Source: DATKNA01 sp963786765 (lineage in GTDB: Bacteria; Actinomycetota; Actinomycetes; Actinomycetales; Kineosporiaceae). Taken from it: a stretch of DNA of 64,000 bases. The DNA is taken from assembly GCA_963786765.1 (NCBI GenBank), contig CAWBAJ010000037.1:183119-247118 (forward strand), in the 5' to 3' direction. The notes below the pieces were generated by a model, which worked only from the letters and a program-made list of their open reading frames with translations, searched no databases and was not told where the DNA came from. A program made the position numbers and the translations under genes. Of the stretch, positions 9,314 to 16,753 are shown piece by piece (the stretch's first letter is position 1; each line of letters opens with the position of its first letter).

Positions 9314-9823
9314 ATGGGCGGCGCACTACGTAAGACCATGGTGTATCTGGGGCTCGCCGAGGACGACGAGCGCTACGAGGCGTGGGACGTCGAGGACGAG
9401 GCCGTGGACGCCGAGGACGAGGTGGCCGAGGAGCCGTACGCCGAGCAGCGCCGGCCCGAGCCGCGCGAGCCGGAGCGCCGCGCCGCCGTGACGCCGATCG
9501 GCCGCGCCCACATCGCCCGGGTCGTTCCCCAGCCCGCCGGTGAGCTGCACCGGATCACCACCATCCACCCGCGCACGTACAACGAGGCCAAGACGATCGG
9601 CGAGGCCTTCCGCTCCGGCACGCCGGTCATCATGAACCTGGGCGACATGGCGGAGGCCGACGCGAAGCGCCTCGTCGACTTCGCGGCCGGTCTCGTCTTC
9701 GGGCTGCACGGCGCCATAGAGAAGGTGACGAGCAAGGTCTTCCTGCTCTCGCCCTCCCATGTGGAGGTGGCGCCGGCCGAGAAGCCGCACGTGCCGGAGC
9801 GCACTTTCTTCAATCAGAGCTGA
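9314..9823 (+). CDS. sepF: Cell division protein SepF
   Basis: SepF is the membrane-binding FtsZ anchor and partner that replaces FtsA and ZipA in actinobacteria. The ATG at 9314 follows GAGGAG with a 6-nt gap and gives the amphipathic N-terminus MGGALRKTMVYLGLAEDDER. An acidic, proline-containing linker leads to the DUF552 domain (about residues 75-160), with FRSGTPVIMNLGDM and KRLVDFAAGLVFGL visible. At 169 aa it is of ordinary length and unbroken. A strong hairpin terminator follows, so this closes the ftsZ-pgeF-yggS-sepF unit. Confidence 0.95.
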   Translation: MGGALRKTMVYLGLAEDDERYEAWDVEDEAVDAEDEVAEEPYAEQRRPEPREPERRAAVTPIGRAHIARVVPQPAGELHRITTIHPRTYNEAKTIGEAFRSGTPVIMNLGDMAEADAKRLVDFAAGLVFGLHGAIEKVTSKVFLLSPSHVEVAPAEKPHVPERTFFNQS

Positions 9824-9880
9824 CGCTCGCCTTCGAACGAGGCTGACGCACGCCTTCGAACCAGCGGCGACGCCCGCACT

Positions 9881-9915
9881 GAGCCGGCCGCCCCACACTG
9901 CGGGGCGGCCGGCTC
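9881..9915 (+). terminator. Intrinsic terminator after sepF
   Basis: Perfect 14-bp arms, GAGCCGGCCGCCCC and GGGGCGGCCGGCTC, enclose a 7-nt loop. There is no long U tract, as is common in high-GC actinobacteria. Just upstream, a 20-nt block (GCTGACGCTCGCCTTCGAAC) is directly repeated with one change (9822-9841 and 9842-9863 region). Confidence 0.75.
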
Positions 9916-9998
9916 CGTCGCGGGCCGTTCCGTGTCTACGATCGAGGGGTTGCTCCCGCTGCGCCGCCCGGCGCCCTGTGCCCCTGGAAGGCCATTCC

Positions 9999-10292
9999 GT
10001 GACGCCTTTGTCCGCGGTGCAGACCGTGCTCTACCTCTTGGTCTTCCTGTTCCTCATCGCCCTGATCGTGCGGATCGCCTTCGACTGGATCCAGTTCTTC
10101 TCCCGGGACTGGCGGCCGCGCGGTCCCGTGCTGGTTTTCGCCGAGGGCGCCTACACGGCCACGGACCCCGCGGTGCGAACCCTGCGACGGCTGATTCCGC
10201 CGCTGCGGCTCGGCGCGGTGCAGTTCGACCTCGCGATCCTCATCCTGTTCCTGCTCACCGGCTTCCTGCTGCAGCTACTGGCACCCTCCTGA
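9999..10292 (+). CDS. YggT-family membrane protein
   Basis: A 97-aa integral membrane protein of the YggT family, commonly encoded between sepF and divIVA in actinobacteria and cyanobacteria; its exact function is not established. Two hydrophobic segments (about residues 8-28 and 75-95) flank a cytoplasmic stretch containing WIQFFSRDWRPRG and the DPAVRTLRRLIPPLRLGAVQFDL motif typical of the family. The GTG at 9999 is preceded by GGAAGG at a good distance. No frameshift is seen. Confidence 0.88.
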   Translation: MTPLSAVQTVLYLLVFLFLIALIVRIAFDWIQFFSRDWRPRGPVLVFAEGAYTATDPAVRTLRRLIPPLRLGAVQFDLAILILFLLTGFLLQLLAPS

Positions 10293-10342
10293 GGGCCCGC
10301 GCCATCGTCCGTTCGAGGCAGGTCGGAACGCCTTGTCGCTGC

Positions 10343-10370
10343 TTGCCGACGGACCGCCGCCGTGTACTAT
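10343..10370 (+). promoter_or_regulatory. Candidate divIVA promoter
   Basis: TTGCCG (10343-10348) and TACTAT (10365-10370) are separated by 16 nt in the 211-bp yggT-divIVA gap. They lie about 130 nt upstream of the divIVA start, leaving a long 5' UTR. Confidence 0.45.
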
Positions 10371-10503
10371 CCGTGGTGTCGCAGTCACTCAGAGTCCATG
10401 ACACTGTTCCGGGCCGCACCTGTTCGTCAGCTGCAGCGGCATCCGATACGGTGACACGGCGACGCCGATCCGCCGACCGAGTCTCTCCCGCGAGGTGACC
10501 AGC

Positions 10504-11307
10504 ATGGCTCTGACGCCAGAGGACGTAGTCAACAAGCGCTTCCAGGCGACCAAGTTCCGCGAGGGCTACGACCAGGACGAGGTCGACGACTTCCTGGACG
10601 AAGTCGTCAACGAGCTTCGTCGCCTCGGCGAGGAGAACGAGGAGCTGCGTTCCAAGCTCGGGGCGTGCGAGCGCCGCGTGGGCGAGCTCTCTCGCGCCAC
10701 CGTCGCTCGCGACGGCGAGCCCGAGGCCGCCGCCCCGGTGATGGCGGCCGCGCCGCCCGCGCCGGCGGCGCAGGAGCCCGCCCGACCGAGCATCGCGGCC
10801 GCGATGAGCCCGGCGATGAGCCCGGCGATGAGCGGTGGCGGCGACGGCGGCCCTGCGCAGGGTCCGCAGGAGGCGGCGGGCATGCTCGCCCTCGCCCAGA
10901 AGCTCCACGACGAGTACGTCCGCAACGGTGAGCAGCAGCGCGACCGCATCGTCAGCGAGGCCCGCGAACACGCCACCCGCCTGGTGCGCGAGGCCGAGGA
11001 GAAGCAGCGCCAGACGCTCGGTTCGCTGGAGCAGGAGCGGTCGCTGCTCGAGCGCAAGATCGACGAGCTGCGTGCCTTCGAGCGGGAGTACCGCAGCCGC
11101 CTCAAGTCCTACCTCGAGGGCCAGCTGCGCGAGCTCGAGCAGAAGGCCGCCGTCGTCCCCAACCGTTCCCCGCAGCCCGCGGCCAGCCTCGCCGGCAGCG
11201 CGCCGATGGGGTACGGCAACGGTCCCCTGCCGACCCGCGGCGCGTACGCCGCGGACGCGGGCGGGGATCAGGCCGGCCAGAGCTACCCCTTCGGCGACCG
11301 GGGTTGA
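10504..11307 (+). CDS. divIVA: Polar growth / division protein DivIVA (Wag31)
   Basis: DivIVA marks negatively curved membrane and directs polar growth in actinobacteria. The N-terminal lipid-binding domain (residues 1-60) has MALTPEDVVNKRFQATKFR and GYDQDEVDDFLDEVV, followed by a first coiled coil. Residues about 75-120 form an Ala/Pro-rich linker with an AAMSPAMSPAMSGGG repeat. A second coiled coil (about 120-215) contains LALAQKLHDEYVRNGEQQRDRI. The 267-aa product ends in a disordered Gly/Pro tail. The ATG at 10504 has GAGGTGA as ribosome-binding site. The long linker is typical of actinobacterial Wag31 and not of Bacillus DivIVA. Confidence 0.94.
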   Translation: MALTPEDVVNKRFQATKFREGYDQDEVDDFLDEVVNELRRLGEENEELRSKLGACERRVGELSRATVARDGEPEAAAPVMAAAPPAPAAQEPARPSIAAAMSPAMSPAMSGGGDGGPAQGPQEAAGMLALAQKLHDEYVRNGEQQRDRIVSEAREHATRLVREAEEKQRQTLGSLEQERSLLERKIDELRAFEREYRSRLKSYLEGQLRELEQKAAVVPNRSPQPAASLAGSAPMGYGNGPLPTRGAYAADAGGDQAGQSYPFGDRG

Positions 11308-11404
11308 TCCCCGCGCCGGTGGTGGCGGCGTCGCCCCTGGCGTCAGGCCCCCGGCTCCAGCAGTTCTCGCACCACCCGGGCCCTCGGGTCCGGACCTGAC
11401 GACC

Positions 11405-11457
11405 GACGGCGGCCGTCGGGCGCCCTCCGCGGGAGGGGCGGCCCGGCGGCCGCCGTC
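11405..11457 (+). terminator. Terminator hairpin after divIVA
   Basis: GACGGCGGCCG (11405-11415) pairs with CGGCCGCCGTC (11447-11457), and an inner GC-rich stem (CGCCCTCC with GGAGGGGCG) extends it. It lies about 100 nt downstream of divIVA and ends the dcw region. The rest of the 279-bp gap to the next gene has no coding signal. Confidence 0.65.
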
Positions 11458-11586
11458 GCGTCACACGGGTGATCCCGTGACCGCGCGTGGTGGATTGAGC
11501 ACGGGCCAGTCACGCCCTATCCTTCTGTCCTTCCGGGACCGTCGATGCCTGCTCGGCACAGGTCGGGTGCAGGTCGAGGAGGACTC

Positions 11587-12027
11587 ATGGCAGACCGGAA
11601 GTCCGCGGGACAGGCCTCTGCGGCGGCGGGTGCGGCCACGATGCTCGTCGCCTCCGGCGAGGCTCCTTGGACCGACGAGGAGCTCGCCGAACAGCGCGCC
11701 GTGCTCGGCGCCGAGCTGAGCCGGATCGAGGAGGAGGTCGCCTCCCTGCAGTCGGCACTGTCCGACGTGCTGCGCGACGGCGGCGACGGCGCGGGTGACG
11801 ACCAGGCCGACACCGGCGCCAAGGCGTTCGAGCGCGACCAGGAGATGACGCTGCTCGCCAACGCCCGGGACATGCTCTTCCAGACCCGGCACGCCCTCGA
11901 ACGCATCGACGCGGGAACGTATGGCACCTGCGAGAACTGCGGGGGGCCGATCGGGAAGGCGCGCTTGCAGGCCTTCCCCCGGGCGACCCTGTGCGTGGCG
12001 TGCAAGCAGCGTCAGGAGCGCCGCTGA
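11587..12027 (+). CDS. TraR/DksA-type C4 zinc finger protein
   Basis: A 146-aa DksA/TraR-family protein. Relatives bind the RNA polymerase secondary channel or act as small transcription modulators. The N-terminal half is helical (TDEELAEQRAVLGAELSRIE and following), and the C-terminal zinc finger is CENCGGPIGKARLQAF...CVACKQ, with four cysteines. The ATG at 11587 has GAGGAGG immediately upstream; an upstream in-frame ATG at 11545 is less likely. The coiled-coil tip lacks the paired acidic residues typical of E. coli DksA, so stringent-response activity cannot be assumed. It precedes lspA by 51 nt, as in other actinobacteria. Confidence 0.88.
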   Translation: MADRKSAGQASAAAGAATMLVASGEAPWTDEELAEQRAVLGAELSRIEEEVASLQSALSDVLRDGGDGAGDDQADTGAKAFERDQEMTLLANARDMLFQTRHALERIDAGTYGTCENCGGPIGKARLQAFPRATLCVACKQRQERR

Positions 12028-12078
12028 AGGACGGTGCCTCGCGGACGCCGCGGCCCCGCGTGGGAGGCTAGGACCACC

Positions 12079-12771
12079 ATGGACTCCTCCCCCCTCGAGC
12101 GGCCCGCTCGTCCCGCTGGGCGGCGTGTGCTCGTCGTGGCCCTGCTGGCCACCGCCGGTGTCGTCCTGGCCCTCGACCAGCTCGCGAAGGCGTGGGCGGT
12201 GAGCACTCTCGCGGACGGGCGCAGCATCCAGGTCGTCGGGGAGCTCGTGCAGCTGCGGCTGTTCCGCAACCCGGGGGCCGCGTTCTCCTTCGCCACCGGG
12301 ACCACGTGGATCTTCACGCTGATCGCCACCGTCGCGAGCATCGCCATCGTCCGCGCGTCGCGGCACCTGGGCAGCGCGCTCTGGGCGCTCGCTCTCGGCC
12401 TGCTGCTCGGGGGCGCGCTCGGCAACCTGGTCGACCGGCTGTTCCGCGAGCCCGGCTTCCCCCAGGGCCATGTCGTGGACTTCATCGACCTTCCCCGGCT
12501 TTTCGTCTTCAACGTCGCCGACGCATCCATCACGCTGGCCGCCGTCCTCATCGCGCTGCTGTCCTGGCGGGGGGTGCGGGTCGACGGCAGCCACCTGAGG
12601 GAGCCGAGCCCGCCCGACCCCCCGCATGACCTCACGCGCGATGTCCTGGGCGAGGTCCCGCGCGACGTCCTGGGGGAGGCCCCCGGGAAGGTGCCGGACG
12701 ACGTTCGTGGAGAGATGCCGGGCAAGGTTCGTGGAGAGGTCCCCGGCAGGGCGCCCGGGGACGGGTCGTGA
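12079..12771 (+). CDS. lspA: Prolipoprotein signal peptidase with repeat tail
   Basis: LspA is the inner-membrane aspartyl protease that cleaves lipoprotein signal peptides. Four membrane segments are visible. The catalytic aspartates are in GALGNLVDRLF and FNVADASI, and NPGAAFSFATG is a further family motif. The conserved core ends near residue 175. The remaining 55 residues are an unusual hydrophilic tail of imperfect repeats (RDVLGEVP, RDVLGEAPGKVP, DDVRGEMPGK, VRGEVPGR). A -10-like TAGGAC lies 5 nt before the ATG at 12079, so a leaderless transcript is possible. The stop overlaps the rluD start. Confidence 0.94.
   Translation: MDSSPLERPARPAGRRVLVVALLATAGVVLALDQLAKAWAVSTLADGRSIQVVGELVQLRLFRNPGAAFSFATGTTWIFTLIATVASIAIVRASRHLGSALWALALGLLLGGALGNLVDRLFREPGFPQGHVVDFIDLPRLFVFNVADASITLAAVLIALLSWRGVRVDGSHLREPSPPDPPHDLTRDVLGEVPRDVLGEAPGKVPDDVRGEMPGKVRGEVPGRAPGDGS
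12637..12765 (+). repeat. Degenerate tandem repeat at the 3' end of lspA
   Basis: Four imperfect units of about 24-36 bp, each centred on GACGTCCTGGG or GACGTTCGTGG followed by GAGG and CCCGG, encode (R/D)DV(L/R)GE(V/A/M)P(GK). Units remain in frame, so the tail is either tolerated or selected. It is predicted to be a charged, disordered C-terminal extension. Confidence 0.75.
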
Positions 12772-13685
12772 GCGCCCGGGCCCTGCCCGTGCCGGACGGC
12801 CTCGCCGGTGAGCGCCTCGACGCGGGGCTGGCCCGCCTGCTCGGGCTCTCCCGCTCCGCCGTCGCCGATCTCGCGGACGCCGGCCGCGTCCGCCTGGACG
12901 GCCGCGAGGTGGCCAAGAGCGAGCGGCTGCGCCCCGGCAGCTGGCTCGAGGTGGAGCTGCCGGAGGCGGCGGCGCCCGCACCGGACCCGGAGCCCGTGCC
13001 CGGCCTCGTCGTCGTCCACGACGACGACGATCTCGTCGTCGTGGACAAGCCGGTCGGCGTGGCGGCGCATCCGAGCCCCGGCTGGACGGGGCCGACCGTC
13101 GTCGGGGGGCTCGCCGCTGCGGGCTACCGGATCGCCACCTCGGGGGCGGCGGAGCGGCAGGGCGTCGTGCACCGCCTCGACGTCGGCACCAGCGGCCTGA
13201 TGGTCGTGGCGAAGAGCGAGTACGCGTACAGCCGGCTCAAGCAGGCGTTCCGCGACCGGACGGTCGACAAGACCTACCACGCGCTGGTGCAGGGCCATCC
13301 CGACCCGCTGGTGGGCACGATCGACGCCCCGATCGGCCGGCATCCGAGCGCCGACTGGAAGTGGGCCGTCGTCGCGGGCGGCAAGCCCAGCATCACCCAC
13401 TACGAGGTGCTGGAGGCGTTCCGGGCGGCGTGCCTGGTCGAGGTGCACCTCGAGACCGGTCGGACCCACCAGATCCGGGTGCACTTCTCCGCCCTGCACC
13501 ATCCGTGCGTCGGCGATCTGACCTACGGTGCCGACCCCCGGCTCGCGGAGCAGCTGGGCCTGCAGCGGCAGTGGCTGCACGCCCACCGGCTGGGATTCAC
13601 CCACCCCGGAACCGAGGCCTGGGTCGAGTTCACCAGCTCCTACCCCGAGGACCTCGCGACGGCGCTGGAGCGGCTCGCCGGGTGA
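12768..13685 (+). CDS. rluD: RluD-type 23S rRNA pseudouridine synthase
   Basis: A pseudouridine synthase of the RluA/RluD family that modifies large-subunit rRNA. The N-terminal S4-like domain (LARLLGLSRSAVADLADAGRVRLDGR) is followed by DLVVVDKPVGVAAHPSPGW, the catalytic motif HRLDVGTSGLMVVAK containing the essential aspartate, and LETGRTHQIRVH near residue 230. The length of 305 aa and the intact frame fit the family. The GTG start overlaps the lspA TGA, a pairing seen in many bacteria. Assignment to RluD rather than RluA or RluC rests on the S4 domain and the lspA neighbour. Confidence 0.92.
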   Translation: MSARALPVPDGLAGERLDAGLARLLGLSRSAVADLADAGRVRLDGREVAKSERLRPGSWLEVELPEAAAPAPDPEPVPGLVVVHDDDDLVVVDKPVGVAAHPSPGWTGPTVVGGLAAAGYRIATSGAAERQGVVHRLDVGTSGLMVVAKSEYAYSRLKQAFRDRTVDKTYHALVQGHPDPLVGTIDAPIGRHPSADWKWAVVAGGKPSITHYEVLEAFRAACLVEVHLETGRTHQIRVHFSALHHPCVGDLTYGADPRLAEQLGLQRQWLHAHRLGFTHPGTEAWVEFTSSYPEDLATALERLAG

Positions 13686-13704
13686 CGCCCACGGAGGACT
13701 TCCG

Positions 13705-14859
13705 TCATCCCCCTTGATGGGTGCGCGCGTAGAAGTACAGCAGGACGGCGACGACGATCAGGCCTGCCACCACCGCTGCGACGATCTTGGGGATGCTGTA
13801 GGGCCGCTCACCGACCACTTCCCCCGTGTGGGCGTTGACGAACACCTGGTAGGTCCTGCCGGCGTGCAGGTACGCCGCGACCCAGATCGGCAGCAGGACG
13901 AGCTTGAACAGGACGTCGGCGTAGCGGACGTCCATCGAGGTGACCCGCTGCTCGTCGCCACCGATGTCGTCGCGGCAGTCGCCCTCGACGACCTGCTCGA
14001 TCCGCTGCTTCGCGCCCTGCAGTCCCTGGTCGGGCTCGACGTCGTACCGCAGGGTCTGGTACCCGGCCAGGTAGTCGGGTTGGTAGGCGACGGCCCGTTC
14101 CAGCGGCCACGGGGCGAGCTGGTCCACCCGCTCGGGGGTGAGCCGGGTGGAGGCGGGCACCAGGACGTCGTCGAAGTCGCGCTCGACATGCCCGGACGCC
14201 GGCCACCACGCGGTCCGCATGACCTGACGCGTGCGCGTCTCACCGTTCTCGGTGTAGGTCTCCGTCTCCCAGTAGTGCTCGCCGCGCATGCCCGAGTAGT
14301 CGGTGGCGGTGCGGGCGTCGAACGTCCAGTGCGGGATGTAGGTGCCGTGCATCTTCTCGGTCGCCCCGACCTTCTTCAGGGCGTTGGGGGCGAACCAGCG
14401 CGAGCGCACCCACGCGCGGACGGCGTCCTGCGCCGCCCCGGTCTCGATCCCGAAGGGCACGACGGCCTCGGGGGCGATCTGGTCGTCGGCCGCCGCCTGC
14501 GACACGATCGGCGCCCCGCAGAAGGGGCACGTGTCGGAGAGGTTGTCGCTGTCGGTCTGTGCGCCGCACCGGTTGCAGACCAGGCGTAGCGAGCCGGCGG
14601 GTGCACGCGGCTTGGGCGGGAGCGCGGCCCAGGCGTCGTAGGAGTGCTCCTGGATCAGCGTTCCGACGGCCGCGACCTCCTGCAGCGATCCGCAGTACGG
14701 GCAGCGCAGGGAGGTGGTGCCCGGGGCGTACTCCAGCCGGGCGCCGCAATTGGTGCAGTGGAACGTCAGGCTCCCGGGGCGACCTGCGGGCGCCGCGGTG
14801 GGTGCGGCGCCGGCGGCGTCCGGGTCCGAAGGCGCGGGACCGGAAACCGGCTCGGACAT
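13705..14859 (-). CDS. Zinc-ribbon membrane protein (TFIIB-type zinc ribbon)
   Basis: A 384-aa protein with two zinc ribbons in its N-terminal third: CTNCGARLEYAPGTTSLRCPYCG near residue 35 and CNRCGAQTDSDNLSDTCPFCG near residue 85. A central conserved region follows (WFAPNALKK, MHGTYIPHWTFDA, PASTRLTPERVDQLAPWPLE), and a single C-terminal membrane helix (IVAAVVAGLIVVAVLLYFYA). Such proteins are widespread in bacteria next to SPFH/virion-core-like proteins, as here, but their function is not known to me. The ATG at 14859 is chosen because it precedes all homologous-looking sequence. It converges on rluD with only 19 nt between stops. Confidence 0.85.
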   Translation of the reverse strand: MSEPVSGPAPSDPDAAGAAPTAAPAGRPGSLTFHCTNCGARLEYAPGTTSLRCPYCGSLQEVAAVGTLIQEHSYDAWAALPPKPRAPAGSLRLVCNRCGAQTDSDNLSDTCPFCGAPIVSQAAADDQIAPEAVVPFGIETGAAQDAVRAWVRSRWFAPNALKKVGATEKMHGTYIPHWTFDARTATDYSGMRGEHYWETETYTENGETRTRQVMRTAWWPASGHVERDFDDVLVPASTRLTPERVDQLAPWPLERAVAYQPDYLAGYQTLRYDVEPDQGLQGAKQRIEQVVEGDCRDDIGGDEQRVTSMDVRYADVLFKLVLLPIWVAAYLHAGRTYQVFVNAHTGEVVGERPYSIPKIVAAVVAGLIVVAVLLYFYARTHQGG

Positions 14860-14960
14860 CTCGATGGCTCCTGGGAGACGTGCCCGGCACTGCCGGGCGA
14901 TCGCGGTGGGCTGCTGCCGGCGGTGGGCTGCTGCCGGCGGAGGGTCAGGCCGGCGGAGGG

Positions 14961-16130
14961 TCAGGCCGGCGGCAGCGGCGGCGGGGCAGCGCCGAGCACG
15001 GCGGCGACCTCGGGGACGTCCTTCGCAGCGGTCCAACCGCTCATCCCGGTCTTCCACACGAGCGTCGTGGGGGTGAGGGCACCGGCACGCGCCTGCTCGG
15101 CGAGGGCGATCGTGGTCAGCGGGCCCTCCTGCCGCCCGTCGACGCCGAGGTACCACTGGGCGTCCTGCCCCGGGAGCGGGGGTGGGCCGGCCGGTGCCTG
15201 CGACTGCTGGCCGGCCTGCCCCGGGCCGCCCTGGACCTGCTGGGCCGCTTGGCCCGACGGGTCCTGCTGCCCCTGCGAGCGGCCGAAGGCGTTCGCCATC
15301 TGCTGCCCCATCGCCATTCCCATGCCGAGGCCGACCCCCTCGCCAGCACCCCCGGGGTTGTTCGCGGCCGCCTCGACCGCGTTCGCCGCCTGGAACTGGG
15401 TGTAGCGGCCCAGGTCGCCGAGGATCCCCATCTGGGTGCGCTTGTCGAGCGCGGCCTCGACCTCCGGCGGCACCGAGATGTTCTCGATGATGAACGTCGG
15501 GATCGTCAGGCCGACGGCCGCGAGGTCCTCGCTGAGGATGGCGCCGATCCGGCTGCCGATCGTCTGCTGCTGCGCGGCGAGGTCGAGCATCGGGATGCCG
15601 CCGGACGCCAGGGCGCTGCCGAGCCGGCTGACGATCATCTGCCGCAGGTACTCCTGCACCTCCTCGGTGCGGAACTGCGGGTCCGTGCCCACGAGCTCGC
15701 GAAGGAGCTTCGTGGCGTCGGTGACCCGGACCGCGTAGGCGCCGAACGCCCGCAGGCGGACCATGCCGAACTCGGGGTCGCGCACGATGACAGGGTTCTG
15801 CGTCCCCCACTTCAGGTCCGTGAAGAGCCGGGTGTTGACGAAGTAGACCTCCGCCTTCCACGGCGAGTTGAAGCCGTACTTCCAGCCCTTGAGCGTCGAG
15901 AGGATGGGCAGGTTCTGCGTCTCGAGGGTGTACGTGCCCGGCGTGAACGCGTCCGCCACCTGGCCCTCGTTGACGAACACGGCGGTCTGCGATTCGCGCA
16001 CGACGAGCTTGGCGCCCATCTTGATCTCGTTGTCGTAGCGCGGGAAGCGCCAGACGATCGTGTCACGGCTGTCGTCGAGCCACTCGACGATGTCGATGAA
16101 CTCGCCCCGCAGCTTGTCCATCAGCCCCAT
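14961..16130 (-). CDS. SPFH/virion-core-like protein with C-terminal GYF_2 domain
   Basis: A 389-aa protein with an N-terminal SPFH-like (band 7) domain of the YdjI/virion core type: MGLMDKLRGEFIDIVEWLDD, then WRFPRYDNEIKMGAKLVVRE and FGAYAVRV. A Gln/Gly-rich low-complexity linker (about residues 290-340) leads to a GYF_2 domain with WYLGVDGRQEGPLTT and WKTGMSGWTAAKDVPEV. SPFH proteins scaffold membrane microdomains; GYF_2 domains bind proline-rich peptides. The ATG at 16130 has GAGGAG upstream. Together with the zinc-ribbon protein 101 nt downstream on the same strand it forms a likely two-gene operon. No signal peptide is visible. Confidence 0.86.
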   Translation of the reverse strand: MGLMDKLRGEFIDIVEWLDDSRDTIVWRFPRYDNEIKMGAKLVVRESQTAVFVNEGQVADAFTPGTYTLETQNLPILSTLKGWKYGFNSPWKAEVYFVNTRLFTDLKWGTQNPVIVRDPEFGMVRLRAFGAYAVRVTDATKLLRELVGTDPQFRTEEVQEYLRQMIVSRLGSALASGGIPMLDLAAQQQTIGSRIGAILSEDLAAVGLTIPTFIIENISVPPEVEAALDKRTQMGILGDLGRYTQFQAANAVEAAANNPGGAGEGVGLGMGMAMGQQMANAFGRSQGQQDPSGQAAQQVQGGPGQAGQQSQAPAGPPPLPGQDAQWYLGVDGRQEGPLTTIALAEQARAGALTPTTLVWKTGMSGWTAAKDVPEVAAVLGAAPPPLPPA

Positions 16131-16753
16131 GGCCGCCTCCTCGCGCACCCCGTCCGCGGCGCGCACCCTGCGGCCGCCGTCCCTGAGGGGATGCTAGCGA
16201 GAGGGACGGACGCCCTGCGTGATCGGTTCCCACGTGGTCGGCTCCCTCACCCCGGGGTGGTCGCCCCCGTCGGCCGCTGCCCTGCGCTGTCGTTACGATC
16301 TCGACGCTCCCGGAGTGGTTTCGGCGCCCGTAAAACCACTCCTCGTGCAGCGAGATCGTCGCGGCCCAGCTGACGCTCCGAGTCACCACGCGTCTGCGAG
16401 CAAGCGCGCGCCGAGGACGGCGATCAACCACCGGTGCAGCTCGTCGAGCACACCGGGCTCGGCCGAGGCGAAGGCGAAGCGGGACCCGACGCTCGGCGAC
16501 CTCCCATCGGTCCCGAACTCGACACGCCGGGCGTCCAGCGGTCCTCGCGGGCTGCCCCGGTCTGTCGGAGGCCCCGCCTAGACTGGCGCTGCACGCAGCC
16601 GCTCGGCGTGGGGCCGGTGTTCCCGGTGTCGCCTCGTCGGGCTTCCCCCGGTCGCGCGCAGAGGATACGAGCCGCCCCGCGCCCGCGGGTCGCACGGCGA
16701 GTCCCGTCGTGCGCGCCTGCGTGTGCTCGGCGCCCACGCGCAGGAGGCGCCAC
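16131..16753. other. Divergent intergenic region between the SPFH gene and dnaE
   Basis: The 623-bp region separates divergently transcribed genes. It holds the hairpin at 16296-16358. It also holds a minus-strand open frame, 16383-16577, reading RRVEFGTDGRSPSVGSRFAF and then VLDELHRWLIAVLGARLLADAW before a stop. That frame looks protein-like but has no ATG or GTG start (CTG at 16538 is possible). It could be a small gene, a degraded remnant or chance. No other coding signal is convincing. Confidence 0.4.
16296..16358. repeat. Nested inverted repeat upstream of dnaE
   Basis: The outer arms CGATCTCG (16296-16303) and CGAGATCG (16351-16358) enclose inner arms GGAGTGGTTT (16312-16321) and AAACCACTCC (16333-16342). 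The element lies just downstream of the minus-strand open frame ending at 16383 and could be its terminator, or a regulatory structure for the divergent genes. Confidence 0.6.
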
